NCBI GenBank assembly: GCA_900762015.1
Contig: CAAFEX010000064.1
Location: 1-27,757, forward strand
Reading direction: 5' to 3'
Length of the DNA: 27,757 bases
From: an uncultured Collinsella sp.
GTDB lineage: Bacteria > Actinomycetota > Coriobacteriia > Coriobacteriales > Coriobacteriaceae
The notes below the pieces were generated by a model. The model was not told where the DNA came from, did not search any database, and saw only the letters and a list, made by a program, of their open reading frames with translations. Position numbers and translations under genes: made by a program. Shown piece by piece: positions 1-7,078 of this stretch (positions are counted from its first letter, which is position 1; every line of letters starts with the position of its first letter).

Positions 1-189
1 CCTCTTTTGGCGATAGTGCTCACGCCACGGCCCTGGACGTAGATCCGATTTGCGTGCAGCAGAGGGAATTATGCCAGCTCGTGCGTGCGTTTTCAAGCTC
101 GTCCCACAAATATATATAGGTTTATTGAGCATTGGGCTCCGTTTACGGATTGCTCTGTATTTATGCTCGCAATTAAGCTCGAGGTTGGC
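1..189. other. Upstream stretch with no assignable gene
   Basis: No gene can be named here. On the + strand, positions 3-119 form an open frame that runs in from outside the window and stops at TAG 117-119; it could be the tail of an upstream gene. On the - strand an ATG at about 132-130, preceded by GGAG at a suitable distance, opens a frame that runs out of the window at position 1, so a divergently transcribed gene is equally possible. Neither translation (38 and about 44 residues visible) is recognisable. The stretch around 108-125 is AT-rich compared with its surroundings. Confidence 0.25.
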
Positions 190-200
190 TACACTGTTCC
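165..200 (+). promoter_or_regulatory. Possible promoter of the pyr operon
   Basis: TACACT at 190-195 resembles a sigma-70-type -10 hexamer, and a start near 201-203 would place the whole attenuator-like structure inside the transcript, about 148 nt before pyrR. No convincing -35 hexamer lies 16-18 bases upstream, so this is only a weak candidate. Confidence 0.3.
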
Positions 201-310
201 TTGACCATTAAAGGGGTACGAGATGCCCACATGGAATTACATAGCTGCCAAAGAGCAGCCCTTCCTGTGGGTGTCTGGTCCGCTTTAAGCGGTCGGGCAT
301 CTATTTTTTT
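201..310 (+). promoter_or_regulatory. pyr operon leader, attenuator-like RNA
   Basis: Positions 221-230 can pair without a gap (with G-U pairs) with 267-276, enclosing a smaller hairpin, 244-248 with 255-259. That pairing uses bases that also form the 5' side of the terminator at 268-303, so the two folds exclude each other. In addition 221-228 is exactly complementary to 295-302 on the 3' side of the terminator. This antiterminator/terminator layout in front of pyrR is what is known from PyrR-controlled operons, where UMP-bound PyrR favours termination. I do not see a clear match to the Bacillus PyrR-binding loop, so direct PyrR control is inferred from context. Confidence 0.55.
268..310 (+). 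terminator. Intrinsic terminator in the pyr leader
   Basis: A long stem (268-278 and 280-283 with 289-303, one bulged base at 279, several G-U pairs) closes on the loop TTTAA and is followed by seven T residues at 304-310. It lies 40 bases before the pyrR start, so it can only act as a conditional (attenuating) terminator for the operon. Confidence 0.6.
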
Positions 311-349
311 GACTGTGTCAGCAGTCAAGACATGTGAGGAAGGAGATCG

Positions 350-934
350 ATGGGCACGACTTCCCCCAAGGCGGTCATCATGGACGAGACCGCCGTCAAT
401 CGAGCGATGACCCGCATCGCGCACGAGATTCTCGAGCGCAACGAGGGCTGTGAAGACCTCGCTCTGGTCGGCATCGTCACGCGCGGCGACCTTCTGGCAA
501 AGAAGCTCGCCGAGGAGATCAAGGAGATCGAGGGCGTCGACGTTCCGCTCGGCAGCCTCGATATCAGCTTCTACCGCGATGACTACGCTACCAATTTCGC
601 TCCCGCGATCCACGCCACCAACATTCCCTTCAGCGTCGATGGCAAACGCGTCGTTTTGGTGGACGACATCCTGTACACGGGTCGTACCATCCGCGCCGCT
701 CTAGACGCCGTCATGGACCTGGGCCGTCCGAGCCGCATTGAGCTGGCAGTCCTCGTTGACCGCGGCCACCGCGAGCTCCCCATCTCGCCGGACTTTGTCG
801 GCAAGAACGTTCCCTCGTCGCATGAGGAGAACGTGCACCTATATATGAAGGAAGTCGACGGCCACACCGCTGTCGAGATTAACGACGTCGCGCCGGGTTC
901 CCACGTGGGCTCCGCGCCGCTGGGAGGTGAGTAG
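350..934 (+). CDS. pyrR: PyrR, pyr operon regulator / uracil phosphoribosyltransferase
   Basis: PyrR is a UMP- and PRPP-sensing RNA-binding protein that attenuates transcription of pyrimidine genes; many members also have weak uracil phosphoribosyltransferase activity. The 194-residue product is a little longer than the usual 175-185. The type I phosphoribosyltransferase PRPP loop is plain at residues 101-113 (VVLVDDILYTGRT), and the family's SLDISFYRDD segment is at 69-78. The ATG at 350 follows the strong ribosome-binding site AAGGAG at 340-345. It is the first gene of the pyr operon, downstream of the attenuator-like leader and 4 bases before pyrB, so it probably controls its own operon. 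A purely enzymatic role cannot be excluded from sequence, but the context makes regulation the best call. Confidence 0.95.
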   Translation: MGTTSPKAVIMDETAVNRAMTRIAHEILERNEGCEDLALVGIVTRGDLLAKKLAEEIKEIEGVDVPLGSLDISFYRDDYATNFAPAIHATNIPFSVDGKRVVLVDDILYTGRTIRAALDAVMDLGRPSRIELAVLVDRGHRELPISPDFVGKNVPSSHEENVHLYMKEVDGHTAVEINDVAPGSHVGSAPLGGE

Positions 935-938
935 TACC

Positions 939-1883
939 GTGGCGTTCAACCATAAGCACCTGATCGACATTACCGAGTACTCCGAAGAGGACATCAAGCT
1001 CATCCTCGAGACCGCCAAGGCGTTCTCCGAGGTCAACGAGCGTGCCATCAAGAAGGTCCCCACGCTCAAGGGCAAGACCATCGTCAACATGTTCAACGAG
1101 CCCTCGACCCGCACCCGCAGCTCCTTCGAGCTCGCCGAGAAGCGTCTTTCGGCCGACAGCCTCAACTTTGGCGGCTCCTCGACCTCCACGGTCAAGGGCG
1201 AGAGCCTCGTCGACACCGTCGAGACCCTCAACGCCTACAAGATCGACTGCATCGTCGTGCGCGATAAGCACGCCGGTGCTCCCTACATCGTCACGCAGAA
1301 CTCGCCCGCGAGCGTCATCTGCGCCGGTGACGGCAAGCACAACCATCCCACGCAGGCCCTGCTCGACCTGTACACCATCTGGGAGCACAAGGGTGACTTC
1401 CACGGTCTGAAGGTCGCCGTCGTCGGCGATATCGCGCACTCCCGCGTCTGCGGCTCGCTGATCCCCGCCCTTAAGATCATGGGCTGCGAGACCTACGCCG
1501 TCGCCCCCGGCACGCTGCTGCCGCCGGCGCCCGAGGTCCTGGGCTGCGACCACGTGACGAGCGACCTCGATTCCGTCCTGCCCGAGCTGGACGTCGTCTA
1601 CATGCTGCGCGTGCAGCAGGAGCGTCTCGAGGGTGCCCCGTTCCCGACCATTCGTGAGTACCACAAGCTCTTCGGTCTGACCAAGGACCGCGAGAAGCTC
1701 ATGAAGCCCGACGCGATTATCTGCCACCCGGGCCCCATCAACCGCGGTGTCGAGTTCGACTCCTATATGGCCGACCACCCGCAACGCTCCGTCATCCTGG
1801 AGCAGGTCTACGCCGGTATCTGCGTGCGTATGGCTATCCTGTATCTGCTGCTTGGAGGTGCCGATAATGGCCTTGCTTCTTAA
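939..1883 (+). CDS. pyrB: Aspartate carbamoyltransferase catalytic chain
   Basis: PyrB joins carbamoyl phosphate and L-aspartate to N-carbamoyl-aspartate, the first committed step of pyrimidine synthesis, in the cytoplasm. The product is 314 residues, normal for the catalytic chain. The carbamoyl-phosphate motif STRTR is at residues 56-60, Lys86 sits in the mobile STVKGES loop, HPTQ at 136-139 follows the usual spacing, and the HPGPINRGVE aspartate-domain signature is near the C-terminus. GTG 939 was chosen because GGAGG at 923-927 fits it; a GTG at 927 in the same frame overlaps that site. The start lies just after the pyrR stop and the gene overlaps pyrC by 17 bases, so the genes are translationally linked. 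No regulatory chain gene (pyrI) is present, as is usual for Gram-positive bacteria. Confidence 0.96.
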   Translation: MAFNHKHLIDITEYSEEDIKLILETAKAFSEVNERAIKKVPTLKGKTIVNMFNEPSTRTRSSFELAEKRLSADSLNFGGSSTSTVKGESLVDTVETLNAYKIDCIVVRDKHAGAPYIVTQNSPASVICAGDGKHNHPTQALLDLYTIWEHKGDFHGLKVAVVGDIAHSRVCGSLIPALKIMGCETYAVAPGTLLPPAPEVLGCDHVTSDLDSVLPELDVVYMLRVQQERLEGAPFPTIREYHKLFGLTKDREKLMKPDAIICHPGPINRGVEFDSYMADHPQRSVILEQVYAGICVRMAILYLLLGGADNGLAS

Positions 1884-3156
1884 GAATGCCCACGTCGTCG
1901 ACCCGTCCGTCGAGCTCGACGGTGTCGTTGACGTCCTGATTGACGGCGACAAGATCGCCGAGGTCGGCGAGAATCTCGCCGTCGAGGGAGCCGAGGTCCG
2001 CGACCTTTCCGGCAAGTACCTCGTCCCTGGCCTGGTGGATATGCACGTCCACCTTCGCGAGCCCGGCTATGAGGTCAAAGAGGACATCGAGAGCGGCACC
2101 CGCGCAGCTGCCAAGGGCGGCTTTACCGGCGTGTGCGCCATGCCCAACACCGATCCCGTCACCGATAACGGCACCGTCGTGGAGTTCGTCAAGTCCCGCG
2201 CTGTCGAGGTCGGTCACTGCCGCGTCTATCCGTCGGGCGCCATGACCCGCGGTCTTAAGGGCGAGGCCATGTCCGAGATGGGCGATATGGTCGCCCACGG
2301 CGCCGTCGCCTTCACCGACGACGGTCGCGGCGTGCAGGGCGCGGGCATGCTCCGTCGTTGCATGGACTACGGCAAGATGTTCGGCAAGGTCTTTATGAGC
2401 CACTGCCAGGACGAGGACTTGGTCGGCCACGGCCAGATCAACGAGGGCAAGGTCTCGACCCGTCTGGCCCTCGAGGGCTGGCCGGCTGCCGGCGAGGAGC
2501 TCCAGATCGCCCGCGACATCGAGATCGCCAAGCTGACCGGTGCCAAGCTGCACATCCAGCACATCTCCACCGCCCATGGCCTGGAGATCGTGCGTGCCGG
2601 TAAGGCCGCTGGCGTCCAGGTGACCTGCGAGGCCACCCCGCACCACATGTTTCTGACCGAGAACGACTTGGACGAGACCTACAACACCTCGCTCAAGGTC
2701 AATCCGCCGCTGCGCACCGAGGAGGATGCCGAGGCCATCCGTCAGGGCGTCATCGACGGCACCGTCGACGTTATCGTCACCGATCACGCTCCTCACACCC
2801 CGTGGGAGAAGGCCCGTGAGTTCGAGCTTGCGCCCTTTGGTATGATCGGCCTCGAGACCTCGCTGTCGCTCGTACTCACCGAGCTGGTCAACACGGGCAA
2901 GATGAGCATGGGCCGCATGGTCGAGCTCATGGCCATCAAGCCGCGTGAGATCCTGGGTCTCGACCAGGTTCAGGTCAAGGCGGGCTCCGTTGCCGACCTG
3001 ACCGTGTTCGACGCGTCCGCCACCTGGACGGTTGGCGAGGACGGTTACGAGTCGCGCGCCGAGAACTCCGGTTTTGCCGGCCGCACGCTCACCGGTCGTG
3101 CCACCGATGTGTTTGTCGGCGGTAAGCAGACGCTTGCCGACGGCTGCATCTGCTAG
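1867..3156 (+). CDS. pyrC: Dihydroorotase, class I
   Basis: PyrC cyclises N-carbamoyl-aspartate to dihydroorotate. The 429-residue length and motif set mark the long, class I (Bacillus-type) enzyme. Metal ligands expected for this class can be placed: His60 and His62 (DMHVHLREPG), Asp151 (FTDDG), His179 (MSHC), His232 (IQHIS) and Asp306 (VTDHAPH). The ATG at 1867 lies inside the end of pyrB and follows GGAGG at 1854-1858; a longer open frame upstream in the same phase is only pyrB read out of frame. The gene is followed by a stable hairpin before pyrK. Class I dihydroorotases are active alone or in complex with PyrB; the overlap of the two genes would suit co-production, but a complex is inference. 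Confidence 0.96.
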   Translation: MALLLKNAHVVDPSVELDGVVDVLIDGDKIAEVGENLAVEGAEVRDLSGKYLVPGLVDMHVHLREPGYEVKEDIESGTRAAAKGGFTGVCAMPNTDPVTDNGTVVEFVKSRAVEVGHCRVYPSGAMTRGLKGEAMSEMGDMVAHGAVAFTDDGRGVQGAGMLRRCMDYGKMFGKVFMSHCQDEDLVGHGQINEGKVSTRLALEGWPAAGEELQIARDIEIAKLTGAKLHIQHISTAHGLEIVRAGKAAGVQVTCEATPHHMFLTENDLDETYNTSLKVNPPLRTEEDAEAIRQGVIDGTVDVIVTDHAPHTPWEKAREFELAPFGMIGLETSLSLVLTELVNTGKMSMGRMVELMAIKPREILGLDQVQVKAGSVADLTVFDASATWTVGEDGYESRAENSGFAGRTLTGRATDVFVGGKQTLADGCIC

Positions 3157-3176
3157 CATAGCCTTATCGCTTTTGT

Positions 3177-3210
3177 GCGCGGCGCCCTTGCGGTGCCGCG
3201 CTTTCTGTTC
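3177..3210 (+). terminator. Hairpin between pyrC and pyrK
   Basis: Ten base pairs (3177-3186 with 3192-3201) close a CTTGC loop, followed by the interrupted T-run TTTCTGTTCGTTT. It resembles a weak intrinsic terminator inside the operon, or a processing and stability hairpin that could lower pyrK-pyrD-pyrF expression relative to pyrB-pyrC. Confidence 0.4.
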
Positions 3211-3248
3211 GTTTGGACCATGCAACCGCATGGGGGATTGGAGCGTCT

Positions 3249-4040
3249 ATGCCCACACCTTCCACTGCACGCATGCACGACTTCGAGGTCGTCTCGAACC
3301 GGGAGATTGCCGACGGCATCTTCTCGTTCGTCATCTCGGCCCCCAAGCTTGCAAGTGCGCTCAAGCCCGGTCAGTTTGTGAACATCGCCGTACCCGGCGA
3401 TGCGTCCTCGCTGCTTCGCGTGCCCCTGAGCTACTACCGCGCCGACGCCGAGGCTGGCACCGTCGAGCTGTGGTACGCCGTCGTGGGCGACGATACCCGT
3501 CGTTTGTCCCAGATGGGCCCTGGCTCCACCTCTAACCTGCTGGGCCCCGGTGGTCGTGGCTGGATGGTACCCGAGGGCACCAGGAAGGCCCTGCTCGTCG
3601 CCGGTGGCATCGGTGTTCCGCCCGTGCTGTGCCTTGCCGACAAGCTTGCCGAGCAGGGTGTAGCCGTCGACGTGTGCCTGGGCTTTGGCACCGCGTCCAA
3701 GGCCGTGGGCGTCGATGAGTTCCGCGCGCTGTGCGATACGGTTAACGTGTGCACCGATGATGGCACGCTGGGCACGCACGGTTTTTGCACCGACCCGGCA
3801 GCCGAGCTGCTCGGCGAGGGCGGCTACGACTATGTGGCCAGCTGCGGCCCCGCCGTCATGATGAAGAAGGTCGCCGCCGCTGCCGCCGAGGCCGGCGCGT
3901 ACTGCGAGGTGTCGCTCGAGCGCATGATGAGCTGCGGCTTTGGCGCCTGCAACACCTGCAATGTCGAGACGGTCGACGGTATGAAGGGCGCCTGCATGTG
4001 CGGCCCCGTGTTCGATGCTTCCAAGGTGGTGGTCTTCTAG
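3249..4040 (+). CDS. pyrK: Dihydroorotate dehydrogenase B, electron transfer subunit
   Basis: PyrK carries FAD and a [2Fe-2S] cluster and passes electrons from dihydroorotate oxidation on PyrD to NAD+. The product is 263 residues, normal length. Residues 10-100 form the flavin-binding barrel with the RVPLSYYR motif at 57-64, followed by the nucleotide-binding region starting at LLVAGGIGVPP (115-125). Cluster ligands are Cys229, Cys234 and Cys237 (CGFGACNTC) with Cys249 as the probable fourth; Cys251 is an alternative. ATG 3249 was chosen over an in-frame TTG at 3213 because GGAG at 3240-3243 precedes it. Its stop shares a base with the pyrD start, fitting the PyrD2PyrK2 complex in which the two are made together. 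Confidence 0.95.
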   Translation: MPTPSTARMHDFEVVSNREIADGIFSFVISAPKLASALKPGQFVNIAVPGDASSLLRVPLSYYRADAEAGTVELWYAVVGDDTRRLSQMGPGSTSNLLGPGGRGWMVPEGTRKALLVAGGIGVPPVLCLADKLAEQGVAVDVCLGFGTASKAVGVDEFRALCDTVNVCTDDGTLGTHGFCTDPAAELLGEGGYDYVASCGPAVMMKKVAAAAAEAGAYCEVSLERMMSCGFGACNTCNVETVDGMKGACMCGPVFDASKVVVF

Positions 4041-4963
4041 TGGGTACCGTGAACATGGCCGTCGATTTCGGCGGCGTCAAGATGCAAAACCCCATCAACA
4101 CCGCAGCCGGTACCTTTGGCTACGGCTGGCAGTTCCAGAACTTCTTTGATGTCTCCCAGCTGGGTGCCATCACCACCAAGGGTTGCGCTGCCGAGCCCTG
4201 GCCCGGCAATCCCGCGCCCCGCATGGCCGAGATTCCCGGCGGTATGATCAACTCCGTGGGCCTTCAGAACCCCGGCGTGGCCGCCTTTGCCCGCGAGTCC
4301 GGTCCGTGGCTCGAACAGCTGTCCAAGGACGGCTGCCAGGTCATCTGTCAGGTTGCCGGCCACTCCGTTGACGAGTTTGTCCGCGCACTCGAGATGTATG
4401 TCGAGCTGTGCCCCTGGGCTGCCGGCTACGAGATCAACGTGAGCTGCCCTAATATCGCCGCCGGCGGTGCCGCCATGGGCTCCACGCCCGAGGGCGCCTC
4501 TTCCGTTATGGCTGCCTGCCGCAAGGTGACCGATAAGCCGCTGTTCGTGAAGATGGCTCCGGTCAACGTCGCCGAGATCGCCAAGGCCCTCGAGGCTGCC
4601 GGCGCCGACGGCCTTTCAGTCATCAACTCCATCCAGGGCATGGCCATCGACGTCCATACCCGCAAGTCCCGCGTGGCCAAGCCCAAGGGCGGCCTTTCGG
4701 GCCCGCTGTGCCACCACATCGCCGTGCGCATGGTCTGGGAGGTTGCCCAAGCCGTCGATATCCCCATCAACGGTGTCGGCGGTGTCATGACCGGCGAGGA
4801 TGCGGCTGAGTTTATCCTGGCCGGCGCCACCTGCGTGTCGGTCGGCATGGCCAACTTCGTCGATCCGTGCGCTTCGCTCAAGATCGCGCATGAGCTCGAG
4901 GCCTGGGCCGAGTCCCAGGGCGTAAAGGACATCAACGAGCTGGTAGGTGCTTTCGAATGCTAG
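4040..4963 (+). CDS. pyrD: Dihydroorotate dehydrogenase, class 1B catalytic subunit
   Basis: PyrD oxidises dihydroorotate to orotate with FMN. The 307-residue length and the partner gene pyrK identify the NAD-dependent class 1B enzyme. Visible motifs are NPINTAAGTFGYG near the N-terminus, the NSVGLQNPG loop, NVSCPN with the class 1 catalytic cysteine, and the C-terminal phosphate/FMN-binding INGVGGVMTGEDA. GTG 4040 overlaps the last base of pyrK; GTG 4049 and ATG 4055 are in-frame alternatives that would shorten the protein by 3 or 5 residues. Only a weak purine-rich site lies upstream, so the start is probably reinitiated from pyrK translation. The gene overlaps pyrF by 7 bases. Confidence 0.95.
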   Translation: MGTVNMAVDFGGVKMQNPINTAAGTFGYGWQFQNFFDVSQLGAITTKGCAAEPWPGNPAPRMAEIPGGMINSVGLQNPGVAAFARESGPWLEQLSKDGCQVICQVAGHSVDEFVRALEMYVELCPWAAGYEINVSCPNIAAGGAAMGSTPEGASSVMAACRKVTDKPLFVKMAPVNVAEIAKALEAAGADGLSVINSIQGMAIDVHTRKSRVAKPKGGLSGPLCHHIAVRMVWEVAQAVDIPINGVGGVMTGEDAAEFILAGATCVSVGMANFVDPCASLKIAHELEAWAESQGVKDINELVGAFEC

Positions 4964-5673
4964 AGACCGATGCCCGCGACCGCGTAATCGTCGCCCTCGA
5001 CTGCGATCGTGAGCGTGCGCTCGAGCTCGCCCACGAGCTTTCGGGCCATGCCGCCTGGCTTAAGGTTGGTATGACGCTCTATTACGCTGAGGGCCCCGAG
5101 ATCGTCAAGACCTTTAAGGACCTGGGCTTTAAGGTCTTCCTTGACCTTAAGTTCCATGATATTCCGCATCAGGTTCGCGGTGCCGCCCGTTCGGCCTCGC
5201 TTGCCGGTGCCGACCTGCTCTCGGTTCACGGCTTGGGTTCGGGCGCCATGCTCGCTGCCTGCCGCGAGGGTGCCGAGGAGGCGCGCGAGGACCGCGCCAA
5301 GCTCGTCGCCATCACCGTGCTCACGAGCATGAATCAGGATGCCTTGAGCGAGATCGGTGTCGAGTCGCCCGTGGCTGAGGAGGCCGCCCGCCTGGCAAAG
5401 CTCGCTCAGGCCAACGGCATCGATGGCATCGTGTGCTCGCCGATGGAGGCTCACGACATGCGTGAGCTGCTGGGCCCTGATGCCCTGATCGTGACTCCGG
5501 GTGTGCGTCCGGTGGGTGCCGCCCTTGGTGACCAGTCCCGCGTGGCGACGCCTTCCCAGGCTATCGAGCGTGGCGCAAGCCACATTGTGGTGGGCCGTCC
5601 CATCACCGGCGCCGACGATCCGGTTGCCGCCTTTGACGCCATCGTCGCCGAGCTGGTCGAAAACGTCGCCTAA
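4957..5673 (+). CDS. pyrF: Orotidine 5'-phosphate decarboxylase
   Basis: PyrF decarboxylates OMP to UMP, the last step of the pathway. The 238-residue product has the family's catalytic DxKxxD array at Asp63-Lys65-Asp68 (FLDLKFHDIP), a preceding Lys36 in WLKVGM, and the phosphate-binding TPGVRP and VGRPI motifs near the C-terminus. The ATG at 4957 lies within the end of pyrD, so translation is coupled. pyrF is followed by a large hairpin and is the last gene of the operon. Orotate phosphoribosyltransferase (pyrE), which makes its substrate, is not in the window and must lie elsewhere or just outside. Confidence 0.96.
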   Translation: MLETDARDRVIVALDCDRERALELAHELSGHAAWLKVGMTLYYAEGPEIVKTFKDLGFKVFLDLKFHDIPHQVRGAARSASLAGADLLSVHGLGSGAMLAACREGAEEAREDRAKLVAITVLTSMNQDALSEIGVESPVAEEAARLAKLAQANGIDGIVCSPMEAHDMRELLGPDALIVTPGVRPVGAALGDQSRVATPSQAIERGASHIVVGRPITGADDPVAAFDAIVAELVENVA

Positions 5674-5718
5674 AAGATTCCCCTAAGTCACCACTTTTGG
5701 GTCTCATTAGCACAAAAT

Positions 5719-5777
5719 AGCCCCTGTGCCTGCGTAAACTTTCCCATCCTTTGTGTGGAATCGCAGGTCAGGGGCTT
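5719..5777. terminator. Large hairpin ending the pyr operon
   Basis: Positions 5719-5734 pair with 5762-5776 (15 pairs, one bulged T at 5727, one G-U) around a 27-nt loop. The + strand flank has only a short T-run (TAACTTT), while the - strand flank reads CTATTTTG, so it may be a rather poor terminator on + and possibly bidirectional. It lies 45 bases after pyrF and is the only strong structure before mihF. Confidence 0.45.
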
Positions 5778-5795
5778 AACTTTGGGCGCAGTATA

Positions 5796-5824
5796 TTGCA
5801 CTTTTTGCGGGTATCGTCTAACCT
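5796..5824 (+). promoter_or_regulatory. Likely promoter of mihF-gmk-rpoZ-thiI
   Basis: TTGCAC at 5796-5801 and TAACCT at 5819-5824 are separated by 17 bases, a sigma-70-type spacing. Transcription from about 5831 would give an 80-nt leader that includes the inverted repeat GCATTTT / AAAATGC (5841-5870) before the ribosome-binding site. A second AT-rich -10-like hexamer, TAAAAT at 5863-5868, has no good -35 partner. Confidence 0.4.
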
Positions 5825-5912
5825 ATGGAGCCGCGATTGGGCATTTTGTACGTTCTACGTGCTAAAATGCCAATTATTGAATCAGATATAACCCAACTAT
5901 TTGGAGGTACGA

Positions 5913-6221
5913 ATGGCACTCCCTCAGCTTACCGATGAGCAGCGTAAGCAGGCTCTTGAGAAGGCTGCTGCCGCACGTCACGCCCGCGCTGAGCTTCGCG
6001 AGCAGATCAAGAAGGGCGAGAAGTCCCTCGAGTCCGTGCTCAACTCCGATGACCCCATCGCTTCCCGCATGAAGGTTTCCACCCTCATCGAGTCTCTCCC
6101 TGGTTATGGCAAGGCCAAGGCCGCCAAGATCATGGAGGAGCTCGGTATCTCCGCTACCCGTCGCGTCCAGGGCCTCGGCGTCCGTCAGCGCGAGCAGCTC
6201 CTCGAGCAGCTGACCAAATAA
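5913..6221 (+). CDS. mihF: Integration host factor, actinobacterial type (mIHF)
   Basis: mIHF is a small nucleoid-associated protein of Actinobacteria that binds and bends DNA; it is unrelated to the IhfA/IhfB proteins of Proteobacteria. The product is 102 residues, close to the mycobacterial length, and begins with the family's MALPQLTDEQR segment and a basic, alanine-rich helix, followed by the helix-two-turn-helix-like DNA-binding part around LPGYGKAKAAKIMEELGI (residues 65-82) and a conserved RRVQGLG stretch. The ATG at 5913 follows GGAGG at 5903-5907. It directly abuts gmk, the same order as in Mycobacterium, which supports the family call and an actinobacterial host. Confidence 0.93.
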   Translation: MALPQLTDEQRKQALEKAAAARHARAELREQIKKGEKSLESVLNSDDPIASRMKVSTLIESLPGYGKAKAAKIMEELGISATRRVQGLGVRQREQLLEQLTK

Positions 6222-6791
6222 GTGAGCGCTCAGGATTCCAAGCTCTTTGTGATTTCTGGACCGTCAGGCGCAGGCAAGGGTACGCTCGTCACTCGTGTGC
6301 GCGAGCGCCGCTCGAACCTGGGCCTGACGGTTTCGGCTACCACGCGAGCACCACGCAAAGGTGAGGTCGACGGCGTCAACTACTTTTTTCTGACGCGCGA
6401 GGAGTTCGACCGCCGCGTGGCAAACGGTGAGTTTGTTGAGTGGGCCGAGGTCCACGGTAACTGCTACGGCACGTTGGTGAGCGAGGTCCAGTCCAAGCTC
6501 GCCTCTGGTTCGTCTCTGATTTTGGAGATCGATGTCCAGGGCGCCCTGCAGGTGAAGGAGCGTTTCCCCGAGGCCGTGCTGATCTTTATCAAGCCGCCTT
6601 CGCTTGAGGTGCTCCGCGAGCGTCTAGTCGGTCGCGGTACCGAGACGCCCGAGACGATTGAGCTGCGTATGGCAAACGCCGCCGATGAGCTTGCCCTTGC
6701 CGACCGCTACGACGACGTCGTGGTTAATGACGATCTCGACCGCGCGACCGATGAGCTCGTTCGCGTTCTCGATATGCATGAAAGGATCTGA
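6222..6791 (+). CDS. gmk: Guanylate kinase
   Basis: Gmk phosphorylates GMP to GDP with ATP, feeding nucleic-acid synthesis and GTP/ppGpp pools. The 189-residue product has the P-loop GPSGAGKGT at residues 13-21, the RAPRKGEVDGVNYFF guanine-binding segment, and the usual EIDVQGA motif. The GTG at 6222 starts on the base after the mihF stop, with no good separate ribosome-binding site, so it is probably translated by coupling. It is followed 5 bases later by rpoZ, the common gmk-rpoZ pair. Confidence 0.96.
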   Translation: MSAQDSKLFVISGPSGAGKGTLVTRVRERRSNLGLTVSATTRAPRKGEVDGVNYFFLTREEFDRRVANGEFVEWAEVHGNCYGTLVSEVQSKLASGSSLILEIDVQGALQVKERFPEAVLIFIKPPSLEVLRERLVGRGTETPETIELRMANAADELALADRYDDVVVNDDLDRATDELVRVLDMHERI

Positions 6792-6796
6792 GGTCC

Positions 6797-7078
6797 GTGT
6801 CCGTTGTAAAGCCTTGCATTGACGATCTTCTGGAGAAGACCGATCACAACCGCTTCCTGCTCGCTTCGCTTGCCTCCAAGCGCGCCTGCGACATCAATAG
6901 CATGCTGCGTGGCCAGCACAACCGCGTGCTTGCCGTCCAGGATGTCGATGACATCACCATCGGGCTTTCCGGTGCCGATACCATCTCGATGGCTATGGAC
7001 GAGATTGTCGACGGCGACATCTCTTACGACGAGGCCCGTTACGAGAAGGCGCTCGGCCACAAGGTTGCTGAAGCCTAA
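6797..7078 (+). CDS. rpoZ: RNA polymerase omega subunit
   Basis: Omega helps the beta' subunit fold and join RNA polymerase. The product is 93 residues and starts with the family pattern CIDDLLEKTDHNRFLLASLA followed by SKRACDI, the conserved helix that clasps beta'. The middle (residues 42-70) is not well conserved in the family and I cannot align it by eye. GTG 6797 is used; AAAGGA at 6781-6786 and GAGG just before the start are possible ribosome-binding sites. Its position immediately after gmk supports the call, since the protein alone is short. Confidence 0.9.
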   Translation: MSVVKPCIDDLLEKTDHNRFLLASLASKRACDINSMLRGQHNRVLAVQDVDDITIGLSGADTISMAMDEIVDGDISYDEARYEKALGHKVAEA

